A DNA stretch of 64,000 bases from Clostridiales bacterium (GCA_018333995.1 JAGXSG010000003.1:1-64000); one strand, 5' to 3'; positions 52,224-60,977 are shown, counted from the stretch's first letter. The notes: generated by a model not told the origin, from the letters alone. Numbers and translations are program-made.

Positions 52224-53220
52224 CTTAGACGAGCGCGCACGAGAGCGTAGACGCAAGCGCCACGCGCTCGAGGACCGCGCTGTCTTCGTGGTGAAAGCGG
52301 CCGTGCTGGCCGCGGTCATCTATGGGTTCACCACCATGAGCGCGGCACCCCTGACCATCACGTGCCGAGGATGCCACTCAGACACGCGCGCGTCACATCA
52401 AGCGGCCGCTCACTCTGATCTCTCGTGCAACGCGTGTCACAGCGGGACCACGCTGGCAGACCGGCTCGATTTCCGAGTCCGGTACGCGCGCATGGTCACC
52501 TCCCAGATACTTTTCAGGCCCAGCGGGGGCACCGTGGTCACCAACGCCACCTGCGCCGGTTGTCACACGATGGAGATCGCCTCCACGTTCTCAGCCCCCA
52601 CCGGAGTCCGCATCAGCCACCAGCAAAAGATCGCTGGCGGGTATCAGTGCACCGACTGCCACTCGACAACCGGTCACGCGCTTTCAGGTGCCGCGGAACG
52701 CCGCCCGGACATGTTCGTGTGCCTCTCGTGCCACAACACGCTTGAAAACGCCCGTTGCGAGAGCTGCCATACGGAAGAACGGGAGGCCCGTCCGCACTAC
52801 GTGAGCGAGTGGCGGCTCACGCACGGCGCCAACTGGCGCTCGCTACACGGCATGGGCGAGCTCGCCACGTGCAACATCTGCCACGTCCCCTCGTACTGTG
52901 CGAGGTGTCACGGCGTCGAACTGCCGCATCCTTCCGGCTATCTCGCCCGCCACGGTAACGCCGTACTCGCGCCGGAAGCCCGGCAGGTGTGCTTCGATTG
53001 TCACGACAACGAGCAGTTCTGCTTTGCGTGCCACCAAGTCGAGATGCCCCATCCGGAAGGATTTTTGCGCGGCCACCTAGAGACGTCACCCGGCACGGAG
53101 GAGCGGTGTCTTCGGTGTCACCAAGACACCACGTGCACCGCGTGCCACACCCAGCACGTGCATCCTGGCATCCCGCCAGACATCCTCTCCACTCTGAGAG
53201 ATCGGCTGGGACTTGAATAG
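52216..53220 (+). CDS. membrane-anchored dodecaheme c-type cytochrome
   Basis: The protein has 334 residues, with one N-terminal transmembrane helix (VVKAAVLAAVIYGFTTM) and twelve CxxCH motifs: CRGCH, CNACH, CAGCH, CTDCH, CLSCH, CESCH, CNICH, CARCH, CFDCH, CFACH, CLRCH and CTACH. Repeated HPxGY/FL-type segments (ELPHPSGYLARHG, EMPHPEGFLRGH) suggest internal duplication. The number of hemes points to long-range electron transfer outside the membrane. The GTG start lies in GTGAGTAG, overlapping the upstream stop. No catalytic-domain signature is obvious; a NapC/NrfH-like quinol role is possible but the heme count is much higher. Confidence 0.87.
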   Translation: MSSLDERARERRRKRHALEDRAVFVVKAAVLAAVIYGFTTMSAAPLTITCRGCHSDTRASHQAAAHSDLSCNACHSGTTLADRLDFRVRYARMVTSQILFRPSGGTVVTNATCAGCHTMEIASTFSAPTGVRISHQQKIAGGYQCTDCHSTTGHALSGAAERRPDMFVCLSCHNTLENARCESCHTEEREARPHYVSEWRLTHGANWRSLHGMGELATCNICHVPSYCARCHGVELPHPSGYLARHGNAVLAPEARQVCFDCHDNEQFCFACHQVEMPHPEGFLRGHLETSPGTEERCLRCHQDTTCTACHTQHVHPGIPPDILSTLRDRLGLE

Positions 53221-53233
53221 GCAGCTCAGCGAC

Positions 53234-54460
53234 ATGACCTGGCGTGACGCCCTCGACATCCTGCTGCTCGATTTGCAGCAGGCGGTCGTGTCGCCCGCCG
53301 CCAATCCGACGGTGACGCTGCTCGTACTGCTTATCCTGCTCGTGTTCCTCGCGTTCCTGGCGGCGCTCGGTTTTTCCATCTACATGCTCGTCAGCCGCAA
53401 ACGCAACAAGGTCACATGGATACGCGTCGCCGCCACGCGCAGAGAGCGCTGGATCAGCCGGTTCGTGCTGCTGGTCTTCTTTGTCACGCTGATGATTCCC
53501 ATCACGTACTACACGGAGGCCGAGACCAACTGCCTCAACTGCCACTCAGAGGGCAGGGAGCGCCGGGCGCTCGATGAGACCGCGCACCAGACGGTCAGGT
53601 GCGTGAAGTGCCACATGGAGCCGGGACTGAGCGGGTACGTGAGCCAGAAGATCGATTTCTCGCGCTGGGTGCGCGAGTACCTCGAGGTCCAAGAGCCTCC
53701 TCGCAACGAGCTGATGGACGGACGCGTAGTCGACGCGTCGTGTCTGAGGTGCCACCGCGCCGTGACAGACGGCACGATCACGGTGGGCTACATCCGTGTG
53801 AACCACGCGCAGATCGCCACGGGTGACTCCCGCTGTGTCGACTGCCACAACCAGGTCGGACATCCTGGCGTGGTGACGCCCGCGCGCGAACCGCAGATGT
53901 CGATTTGCATGCACTGCCATGACGGCGTGCAGGCCAGAGCGGAGTGCGCGGTCTGCCACACGAGGGACGTGGGCGACGGCGCTCGCCCCGCCGAGAGGAC
54001 CTTCCCCGCGCAGCATGCGATCGACATCGCGTGGAATTACTGCTACGGCTGCCATGACGAGAGCAGAGAGTGCCTGCCATGCCACGGAGTGACCATGCCC
54101 CATCCCCCCGACTGGATAGCGGATCGCCAGGTGGTAAGCCACGGCAGGGCGGCGGCGTTCACCAACAAGCAGGTGTGCTGGCGTTGCCACTACTCAGCGG
54201 CGGGCCCGTTCACCCAGGGTGACGAGTTTTGCGGACGGTGCCATCGAATCCAAGTCCACGGCCGCGACGAAGACGTGTACTGGTCTCATCGCCGCTTTGA
54301 GGCCGCAAGCTGCGTCGGTTTCTGTCATACCGCGAGAAAGTGCACATCGGCATGTCACGAGTACCGGTCGGCCACAACCGCTCCTCCCGCCGTGATGCAG
54401 CGGCCGTTCATCGTCCCCGATTACCGGGACCCAGACCTGTTTCCCGTACCGCAACAGTAA
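53234..54460 (+). CDS. membrane-anchored multiheme cytochrome with two CX3CH sites
   Basis: The protein has 408 residues. Two transmembrane helices (TVTLLVLLILLVFLAFLAAL and RFVLLVFFVTLMIPITYYT) precede ten CxxCH motifs: CLNCH, CVKCH, CLRCH, CVDCH, CMHCH, CAVCH, CYGCH, CLPCH, CWRCH and CGRCH. Two further C-terminal sites have one extra residue: CVGFCH and CTSACH. If these bind heme the total is twelve. HPPDWI and PAQHAID segments echo the upstream cytochrome. ATG 53234 was preferred to TTG 53213; neither has a strong ribosome site. The 54461-54531 gap holds only a 21-codon frame. Confidence 0.85.
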   Translation: MTWRDALDILLLDLQQAVVSPAANPTVTLLVLLILLVFLAFLAALGFSIYMLVSRKRNKVTWIRVAATRRERWISRFVLLVFFVTLMIPITYYTEAETNCLNCHSEGRERRALDETAHQTVRCVKCHMEPGLSGYVSQKIDFSRWVREYLEVQEPPRNELMDGRVVDASCLRCHRAVTDGTITVGYIRVNHAQIATGDSRCVDCHNQVGHPGVVTPAREPQMSICMHCHDGVQARAECAVCHTRDVGDGARPAERTFPAQHAIDIAWNYCYGCHDESRECLPCHGVTMPHPPDWIADRQVVSHGRAAAFTNKQVCWRCHYSAAGPFTQGDEFCGRCHRIQVHGRDEDVYWSHRRFEAASCVGFCHTARKCTSACHEYRSATTAPPAVMQRPFIVPDYRDPDLFPVPQQ

Positions 54461-54531
54461 CGATGGAGCGTGTCCAGACGTTCGAGATCACCAGACAGAC
54501 CGGCCAGAAACCAGCAGAAGAGGAGTAAACA

Positions 54532-55329
54532 ATGGAACACCTGATGAACGGTGACGCGCACTTCGAAGAAGGCGCGTTTGGCGCGGCGATCGAGGAGTAC
54601 ACGAAAGCGGTGATTCTGGATCCCGCGAACCCGCACGCATATTTCAAGCGAGGACTCGCCTACGCGGAGCTTGAGCAGTTCGACAAAGCGGCCGAGGATT
54701 ACTCGAAGGCTCTCGAATTCGATCCCGGTAACGCTGCTACCTACTACAAGCGCGGCGTCGCGTTTCACAACACCGGCATGTTGGCTGAGGCAGCAGAGGA
54801 CTACTCGAGGGCGATAGACCTCGATCCGGACAACGGTCTGGCCTACAACAACCGGGGGATACTCCGTCACCGGGACGGTGATGTGGAAGGAGCAATCGCG
54901 GACTATACGCGAGCGATCGAAATCAACCCCGGTGACAGCGCAGCGTACACCAACCGGGGGTTCGCTCTGCAGGAGAAAGGTGACCTCGAACTTGCCATCG
55001 CTGACTGCGGCAAGGCAATCGAGCTCGACCCCGCTTCCGCAGTGGCCTACAACAACCGGGGCCAGATCCTGCGAGCCCGGATAGGCCAAGCTCGCACGGA
55101 AGCGCTCGCTGATTTCTCAAAAGCGATCGAACTCGATGAATCGTATGCCACCGCTTACGCCAACCGGGCGGCAATGTACCTGGAGGCTGGCCGCGATTAC
55201 GACGCGTCGCTGGATTTCCGGGCGGCGGCAGAACTCGATCAGAGATACGCCTACGGCCCTGGATTCGCGACCCCACAGCAAGACGAACCGGACTCACCGC
55301 CAGCGCAGACCACGCACACCGGGCCTTAA
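54532..55329 (+). CDS. tetratricopeptide-repeat protein
   Basis: The protein has 265 residues with no signal peptide, so cytoplasmic. About six TPR units of 34 residues fill it, for example AIEEYTKAVILDPANPHAYF, AAEDYSKALEFDPGNAATYY, AAEDYSRAIDLDPDNGLAYN and AIADYTRAIEINPGDSAAYT. Repeats with NxxxxNNRG (AYNNRGILRHR, AYTNRGFALQ) are of the classic sort. AGGAG lies about 7 bp before the ATG. It is the last gene of the plus-strand cytochrome unit and may be a scaffold for its assembly. Confidence 0.85.
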   Translation: MEHLMNGDAHFEEGAFGAAIEEYTKAVILDPANPHAYFKRGLAYAELEQFDKAAEDYSKALEFDPGNAATYYKRGVAFHNTGMLAEAAEDYSRAIDLDPDNGLAYNNRGILRHRDGDVEGAIADYTRAIEINPGDSAAYTNRGFALQEKGDLELAIADCGKAIELDPASAVAYNNRGQILRARIGQARTEALADFSKAIELDESYATAYANRAAMYLEAGRDYDASLDFRAAAELDQRYAYGPGFATPQQDEPDSPPAQTTHTGP

Positions 55330-55335
55330 AACCCC

Positions 55336-57837
55336 CTACTGCGCGGCGAGGCGAAGTTCTGTGGCCACAACTTCAGGAACCGGCCCCGTCCCACCGAGCA
55401 CGTTGAGTTGGTTGATCGTGGAAAAACGCGACCCGAGAAACCCGGTGACCACCGAGGGAACTGGGATGGTGTCTGGCACGAGGACGAGCGGGTGCCTGGC
55501 CGCCGCGATGACGGCACCGGCAGCAAGAGCGTCAGGATAGTTGCGCCCTGTCGCGATGTATACCGCACTCGTTGTGAAACCAGCGCTCGCAAGCGCGTGC
55601 TCCACTACAGCAATACCAGTCGCATATCTGTTGATTCCGGCAATCCTGACGGGCGACGTCAGAAGAGCCTCGACCTCCTCCGTGATGACCCCGGTTCCGC
55701 CAAGCACGATCGTCTCTGTCACTCCGAGCGTCGAAAGAGCCCCGCTAGTCTGTGCGGGAAGCGTATCGCGGCGGGTCAAGAGAACGGGCACGCCCCTCGC
55801 CGCCGCTACCCCGCCCGCTGCGAGCGCATCGGGGAAGTTCTCTCCGGTGGCAACATAGGCGGTCGCAAACCCGCTCACTCCCCGTACGCGGGCAAGCTCG
55901 AGCGCGATCCGGGCGGCGGTGTCGTAGCGGTTTTCACCGGCGATCCTCGTGACAGTGATGCCCGCGTTGGAAAGCTGGCCTGCCACCCCGGCAGACACTA
56001 CTCCCGTGCCGCCCACGATCACCGCACGTGTGGCACCCAGCCGGGTGATCTCAGCCATAAGGTGGGCGGGAAGTGAGGTCGTGGCTGGCACGAGGAGAAT
56101 CGGTGCCCCCAGCGCGCGTGCGAGCGGCGCGGCGGCAAGCGCGTCAGGGAAGTTCTGTGAAGTCGCAAGCACGACGGTTGGCGCTGTGGTAAACCCGCTC
56201 TTCGATATCTCGATGGCGGTCCTGACCCTGTCTGTGCCTGCGATGCGCACGACACGCACTCCAGTGGTAAAGCTCATGGTGTGTGCGGCGGCAAACACGT
56301 TGCCTGACATGTCGTTCACCGCGCCTTGCGGGAGATTGAGCGTGTAGCTGGTGCGAGGGTCTAGCTGTGCGCGGGGCAAAACGACTACCCTGCCTTCGCT
56401 ATGGAGGTCGACGCGGCAATCGATCCGATCGCCCTGCGCCGTTGACAAAGTGATAACGTTAAAGTTCGCCCCCTGCACGATCATCTCGTTAAAGGAAAGT
56501 ATTACCGGCGTGTCGGGACGAACAGCGTTCGCGCCGTTCGCCGGTGTGGAGGAAACCACGAGTGGGGCGAGAGTGTCGGGCGTGTGGTAATCGAAAAGAG
56601 TGCCAAAGTGGCGCAGACCGAACGTGTCGGTAATCGAGCCAACGGGTACCGAGAGGGTATATATCTCATCTGTTAGAAGCGGACGGACCGGATCCACCGT
56701 CAGGGTGTCACCGGCGAGCGACACCGTGATCGAAACAGGCACGCCAGAGCGGTTTCTCAAGACCACGTCCGTGAAACGCGGCCCGCTGTGAATGTGTGAG
56801 CTGAACGTGAGTGAGAAAACCGTGTCGAGCGGCACGTTGCGAGTCAGGGTCGGCGGATCTGCGGACACGAGCCCAAACGCCTGCGCCGAGCTGTTATCAC
56901 CCCACCCCACACGCGTTGCGTCGCTCCTCAACGCCAGTGAGTGCATCGCACCAGCGGCTACCGCGTTAACCGGACCGAGCGCAGCAGGCACGATCGCTGC
57001 CGGGTCGGTCTGCGTGACACCCGTGTGAGGGTTCCGCCAGCGACCTCCCCAGGCGAAAACCGTGCCAGACTCAGTGAGCGCGAGCGAGTAGCGGGCCCCG
57101 CCATCGATGGCGACCACTCCGCTCAGAGTTGATGGCACGCTTGTCTGCCCGTTTTCCGACAAACCCCACGCTATGACCGTTCCATTTGATCTCAGAGCGA
57201 GCGAGTGGCTGTGTCCGCACGCGACCGAGACTATGCCGACCAGATTGCTTGGGACGCTTGACTGTCCATGTCTGTTGTCGCCCCACGCGACAACGGTGCC
57301 GTTTGACCTGAGGGCCAGAGAGTGTTTGTCTCCAGCCGCTACCGCCACAACACCGCTAAGACCCGCTGGAACACTCGACTGACGTGAATCGTTTGCACCC
57401 CACGCGACTACCGTGCCGTTTGATCTCAACGCGAGTGAGTGCTCACCGCCAGCCGCCACGGCGATCACGCCGCTAAGGCCCGGAGGGACCGTTGCCTGCG
57501 CCGAATCGTTCGCGCCCCACACTACGACGGTGCCCGCGGACGTGAGCGCGAGCGAGTGCGAACCGCCAGCCGCCACGGCGATCACACCACTCAATCCGGA
57601 TGGAACCACCGCCTGCCCTGAATCGTTCGAGCCCCACGCGACAACCGTGCCCGCAGACGTGACAGCAAGTGAGTGCGCGTACCCCGCCGATATCTTCGCG
57701 GCTGCCTGCGTTGCCTGAGGCACGGTGAGAGCATGAGCGGTCGCGGGAAGGTACGTGAGCGGAATAAACCAGCTTGCGACAAGCGCTGCAAGCACGCCCA
57801 CGCGAACGAGCACCGTGCTAAACGTTATTCGCGACAC
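55336..57837 (-). CDS. surface protein with RCC1 repeats, Big_5 domains and CWB2 repeats
   Basis: The protein has 833 residues. A Sec signal (VRVGVLAALVASWFIPLTYL) is followed by about seven RCC1-type repeats (residues 45-330), with units such as VAAGGSHSLALTSAGTVVVW and WGANDSRQSSVPAGLSGVVA. Next are two Big_5 Ig-like domains (about 330-535), and three CWB2 repeats (about 545-833) with RIAGTDRVRTAIEISKSGF, NFPDALAAAPLARALGAPIL and GGTGVVSAGVAGQL. CWB2 repeats anchor proteins to secondary wall polymers. I chose GTG 57837, 4 bp after AGGAG; a GTG at 57849 is possible. RCC1 repeats in a bacterial surface protein suggest a beta-propeller for binding; the ligand is unknown. Confidence 0.88.
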   Translation of the reverse strand: MSRITFSTVLVRVGVLAALVASWFIPLTYLPATAHALTVPQATQAAAKISAGYAHSLAVTSAGTVVAWGSNDSGQAVVPSGLSGVIAVAAGGSHSLALTSAGTVVVWGANDSAQATVPPGLSGVIAVAAGGEHSLALRSNGTVVAWGANDSRQSSVPAGLSGVVAVAAGDKHSLALRSNGTVVAWGDNRHGQSSVPSNLVGIVSVACGHSHSLALRSNGTVIAWGLSENGQTSVPSTLSGVVAIDGGARYSLALTESGTVFAWGGRWRNPHTGVTQTDPAAIVPAALGPVNAVAAGAMHSLALRSDATRVGWGDNSSAQAFGLVSADPPTLTRNVPLDTVFSLTFSSHIHSGPRFTDVVLRNRSGVPVSITVSLAGDTLTVDPVRPLLTDEIYTLSVPVGSITDTFGLRHFGTLFDYHTPDTLAPLVVSSTPANGANAVRPDTPVILSFNEMIVQGANFNVITLSTAQGDRIDCRVDLHSEGRVVVLPRAQLDPRTSYTLNLPQGAVNDMSGNVFAAAHTMSFTTGVRVVRIAGTDRVRTAIEISKSGFTTAPTVVLATSQNFPDALAAAPLARALGAPILLVPATTSLPAHLMAEITRLGATRAVIVGGTGVVSAGVAGQLSNAGITVTRIAGENRYDTAARIALELARVRGVSGFATAYVATGENFPDALAAGGVAAARGVPVLLTRRDTLPAQTSGALSTLGVTETIVLGGTGVITEEVEALLTSPVRIAGINRYATGIAVVEHALASAGFTTSAVYIATGRNYPDALAAGAVIAAARHPLVLVPDTIPVPSVVTGFLGSRFSTINQLNVLGGTGPVPEVVATELRLAAQ

Positions 57838-57849
57838 GGCGCTCCTCAC

Positions 57850-58287
57850 TCACTGACCAGCTTCGAGACCTGGACACGCCGATGAGTCCTGCTCCCAGTC
57901 ATGGGGGGGGCGCACCTGTCCGCTTCCCGCTGACCCGGAAGGTGGAGTATCCGCAGCGCCGCCGTCCGGGACATCAGAGCCCGCAGCGTTACCGGCTGCC
58001 GGAGCGCCGCTCTCAGCGTCTTGCATATCACCGGCCGCGTCCGATCGATTCGCTGGCGTAATCGTATTCGTACTCTCTATAGCGACCGGCTCCCCGCTAC
58101 AGGGATCCGTCGCGACAACGCTCGCATCGTTGCCCGGCACGGCGCTTGCGCCATCTGCCAAACTTGAGGAGTAGGAACGCTCACGGCTGCTTTGCCACGA
58201 CTCCTCAGCCGTGGCCGCCGCAACACCTGCGACGAACAGTAGCGCAGCGGCAAGCATCAACTTCCTCTTGCTGAAAACCCGTCTCAC
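57850..58287 (-). CDS. small secreted low-complexity protein, function unknown
   Basis: The protein has 145 residues: a basic n-region (RRVFSKRKL), a hydrophobic core (MLAAALLFVAGVAAATA) and a likely cleavage after AAA or ATA, then about 110 residues of low complexity rich in Ser, Ala, Gly, Asp and Pro. Two Cys residues occur (TDPCSGEP and ACPGLEAG). There is no recognised domain. GTG 58287 (11 bp after AAGGA) and GTG 58296 are both possible starts. It lies 12 bp upstream of the CWB2 protein on the same strand and may be an accessory secreted partner. Confidence 0.6.
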   Translation of the reverse strand: MRRVFSKRKLMLAAALLFVAGVAAATAEESWQSSRERSYSSSLADGASAVPGNDASVVATDPCSGEPVAIESTNTITPANRSDAAGDMQDAESGAPAAGNAAGSDVPDGGAADTPPSGSAGSGQVRPPHDWEQDSSACPGLEAGQ

Positions 58288-58462
58288 CAATGTCACATCC
58301 TTGGTCGCCGCCTGCTCTCAGCGGCCCTGAAGTCCCACGTACTGTAAGCGGCGGATACCGCTCCGGGTCAACGGAGCGGTATCCGGCTTGACTCACATGC
58401 GCCTTCTCACACATTCAACTCCCGTGCGAACACACATGTTTCCGCTCGTGTGCACGCCGATA

Positions 58463-59428
58463 CTACCGGTGACACACCGTACAATCTTCCTTGGGCATAA
58501 CGTTAGCACCGACGTCGAGAGCGTCATGGCAGGCACCACACGCGACTCTGCGCGTGCTGAACGCCCTGGTGGGGGTAGCTGTTCCGTGTTTGAGGTTGTT
58601 GATCTGCTGGAGGGTACGGACCACGTTATCCGCCACTAGGCGTCCGCAAAGCTCTGAGCGAAGCAGGTCAGGAGTGAGACCGGTGCCAAGCTGCGCGAGG
58701 TACCCGTTTGCCGGGTTGCGATACTGCTCGACGATGTTGTGGCACTGCAGGCTCCGCGGCGTGAAGCCGGTCACCGATTGCCTCCGCACGCTTCCTCCAA
58801 CTGCAACCTTCGCTGTGTGGTTCAAGAACCAACCAGCGTTACCGACATCCACAAACGGGTGCGGGTCTTCGCAGAAGTGCGCGAATATCTCGTCTATCCT
58901 CGCATTCGTCAAACCGCGCGTGGTGGCTATCTCGGTCACGACGGCGCAACTAATAGCTATACCGCATGTCGCACCCCAGCCAGCCATACCGGCCGCGCCG
59001 AACGCTGTCGGGGTCAAGGTCACGGCCATGCCAGGAGTGGCGCGGCTGTACGCGCCGTGCATGTACTCCCAGGGACTACGCACGCCACTACCGGTTAGAT
59101 AGGTGGTCTCAAGCACTACTGCATCGATTATCACTGAAACCAGTGCATGGTAGGCTGCGTTCGCTCAACCACCGCCCGCGACGAACTGGTTGAAGCCACG
59201 CACGGCGGCCAACTGGCATGCAGCTTCAAACGTCGCAGGAGTACTCCACGCGACCGGCCAGTGCAGGTTCTGCGCGGTGAAGGGGCCGATGGCCGCATCC
59301 GCGTACGCCTTGTCAGTGCCTACCGCAAGCTGGCCTACGCCGTAACCGGCTGCCAGGATTCCCGCGCCTATCAGCATCTCCCTACGAGAGATTCCGTTGG
59401 CTTCAGGAGTCATGATATCTCTATCCAC
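58463..59428 (-). CDS. split-Soret-like diheme cytochrome c with in-frame UGA (candidate selenoprotein)
   Basis: One frame from GTG 59428 to 58463 (321 residues) is interrupted by a single TGA at 59165-59167. GGAGGG lies 7 bp before the GTG. An N-terminal Tat signal (SRREMLIGAGILAAGYGVGQ) fits a split-Soret cytochrome. Before the TGA the frame reads FNQFVAGGG; after it ANAAYHALVSVIIDAV and then AAGMAGWGATCGIAIS, the C_GCAxxG-type core, ending with the CGACH and CTVCH heme sites. From memory the family has GGC(x)YG-like sequence at the TGA, so a Cys is replaced by UGA: either selenocysteine or a TGC/TGT-to-TGA nonsense change. A hairpin with a GGU loop lies 23 nt beyond the UGA. The stop in the middle does not otherwise shift the frame. 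Confidence 0.72.
59132..59145 (-). other. candidate bacterial SECIS hairpin
   Basis: In the mRNA, CACU and AGUG enclose the loop GGUUUC (G and C in the loop may close a fifth pair). GGU begins 23 nt after the UGA at 59165-59167, within the usual 16-37 nt of bacterial SECIS elements, whose apical loop needs GGU or a similar GU. The stem is only 4-5 bp and does not extend without bulges, so it is weak but well placed. Confidence 0.45.
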
Positions 59429-59460
59429 TTAAGAACCCTCCTTTCAAGTTGGGTCGCTAG

Positions 59461-60954
59461 TTAGTGGTTGACGCCAACACCGGTGTGGCACCTGAGACAC
59501 ACCGCATCGAGGTTGCCAGCGCTGAGAGTACCGACTTGGGACGGTGTCGCCCAACCTGTTGCGTCCATCGAAGAGGTCCAGCGACCGAGCATCTTGAAGT
59601 CGTTCGCGGGACCGGCGTGCGGGAAGTCGTACAGAGCCCAGTTGCCAGCGTTCTCAGCCGCGGTACGCATCGTCGCGTAACCGACGGTTCCCAAGTGGCA
59701 CTGGTTGCAGGTGGCATCGGGGCCGCCGACTGAGTTTGCCGGAGTGAGCGGCATGTCAGCACGGTGGCAGCTGTAGCACTGAGCCGGGCCACCGCTCGAC
59801 GTACCCGTGTAGGGAACGGGGTGTGTACGGTCGCCGTGCATCTCGCCACCGAACTGCGAGGGCACTGCGGAACTCGAGCCGATGTTGAGGTTGTGGCAAT
59901 CAGCGCACCACACCGAAAGCGCCCGGCTCGTCACCTGTGCGGGATCAAGCTGGGGATCGACAGCTACGAACACACCGTTGTGATACCGGCCGGCTTGGCG
60001 CCAGTCGGTCCAGACAGTGTCGGGAAGACCGGTGTTGGCCGCCGTGAGGTCGGTCGTTGGAACGTCGATAATCTCCGCTGTGGTGACCGTGCCGCCAGCA
60101 CGGCCTACCATCATGGCCTGGTCATTTACCGAACCTGACGGCGAACTGCGGAGCAGCTTGTAGCCAGCCGGAGCGTCGGCCGTCCTCCACACAAGTTCTT
60201 GCGCGTTATGGACCTGATGGCAGCTCATGCAGGTAAGCGCGTTGGGACCGACCCTCGCCCAGTCACCGAAGCCACCATGACCAAAGTTGCCGTGATCCCG
60301 CGTGAAGCGGAACATGGCGTTGCGACGCTCTTCGTAGCGGCGCACCTGGATGGTCGTCGATGTGGTGTTCATCGAGGCGTCGACCGTTGAGATGGTGGTG
60401 TCAGTAAGCCACTGGCGCACCGAGCTATCAGGGATGATCGAGCTCGCGCCGATCGTGTGACCGTTGGTCGTGTAGATTCCCTGGGCACCGCTGCTGTCGT
60501 ATACGATCTTGCGGGAGCGAGCCGAGTTGCCGATATGACAGTAGTTGCACGCGTCGTCCTGGCTGTTGGCCCTCAACAGGTAGTAGGCGCCCTCCGCGCG
60601 GTGGACGGCATGACAGACTTTACACTTGTTCGAAGTCGAGTCGTAGCCGCCGTGCGGGTTGGTGCCGTAGATGTCAAAGCCCGCGCCCGAAGGATGGGTA
60701 GCGGTTGCCGTAGCGTCGAAGGCCCGGTACCCGCCCTCAGTCTTGCGCGCGGGATCCCTGAGATCCTGATACCACCAACGGCTCGCGCCATCGGCGCCGA
60801 TGACCGTAGTGGCCTCCTGGCCCTCGGTATCAGGCGATGCGAACGCTACCGCCACGCCTGACACGAGCATCAGGCATCCAAGAGCGAGAGTCAGAAACAA
60901 TCTAACACGCATGGAACCTCCCTCCGTAGATGAGACAGATGTAAGTTTGTGCAT
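59461..60954 (-). CDS. secreted heptaheme c-type cytochrome
   Basis: The protein has 497 residues. Seven CxxCH motifs: CKVCH, CNYCH, CMSCH, CADCH, CYSCH, CNQCH and CLRCH. The signal peptide is MRVRLFLTLALGCLMLVSGV. ATG 60954 has a full consensus AAGGAGGT site 6 bp upstream, while a second in-frame ATG at 60912 follows GGAGGGAGG and matches the usual signal start; either may be used. The hemes are spread over a long polypeptide with large intervening domains, like the OmcI-type extracellular cytochromes. It is 32 bp upstream of the split-Soret-like gene and may pass electrons to or from it. Confidence 0.82.
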   Translation of the reverse strand: MHKLTSVSSTEGGSMRVRLFLTLALGCLMLVSGVAVAFASPDTEGQEATTVIGADGASRWWYQDLRDPARKTEGGYRAFDATATATHPSGAGFDIYGTNPHGGYDSTSNKCKVCHAVHRAEGAYYLLRANSQDDACNYCHIGNSARSRKIVYDSSGAQGIYTTNGHTIGASSIIPDSSVRQWLTDTTISTVDASMNTTSTTIQVRRYEERRNAMFRFTRDHGNFGHGGFGDWARVGPNALTCMSCHQVHNAQELVWRTADAPAGYKLLRSSPSGSVNDQAMMVGRAGGTVTTAEIIDVPTTDLTAANTGLPDTVWTDWRQAGRYHNGVFVAVDPQLDPAQVTSRALSVWCADCHNLNIGSSSAVPSQFGGEMHGDRTHPVPYTGTSSGGPAQCYSCHRADMPLTPANSVGGPDATCNQCHLGTVGYATMRTAAENAGNWALYDFPHAGPANDFKMLGRWTSSMDATGWATPSQVGTLSAGNLDAVCLRCHTGVGVNH

Positions 60955-60977
60955 GAATTCACCTCCTTCCACAGGCA

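Noticed and set aside
54463-54528. 21-codon frame between the second cytochrome and the TPR gene
   Set aside because: It lacks a clear ribosome site and any motif. It is most likely the leader to the TPR gene, whose AGGAG lies at its end.
58463-59164. separate 223-residue protein starting at 59134 plus a separate 87-residue Tat peptide
   Set aside because: The two frames are identical in phase and are separated by one TGA only; the first half has the Tat signal and the second the heme sites, so they are parts of one gene.
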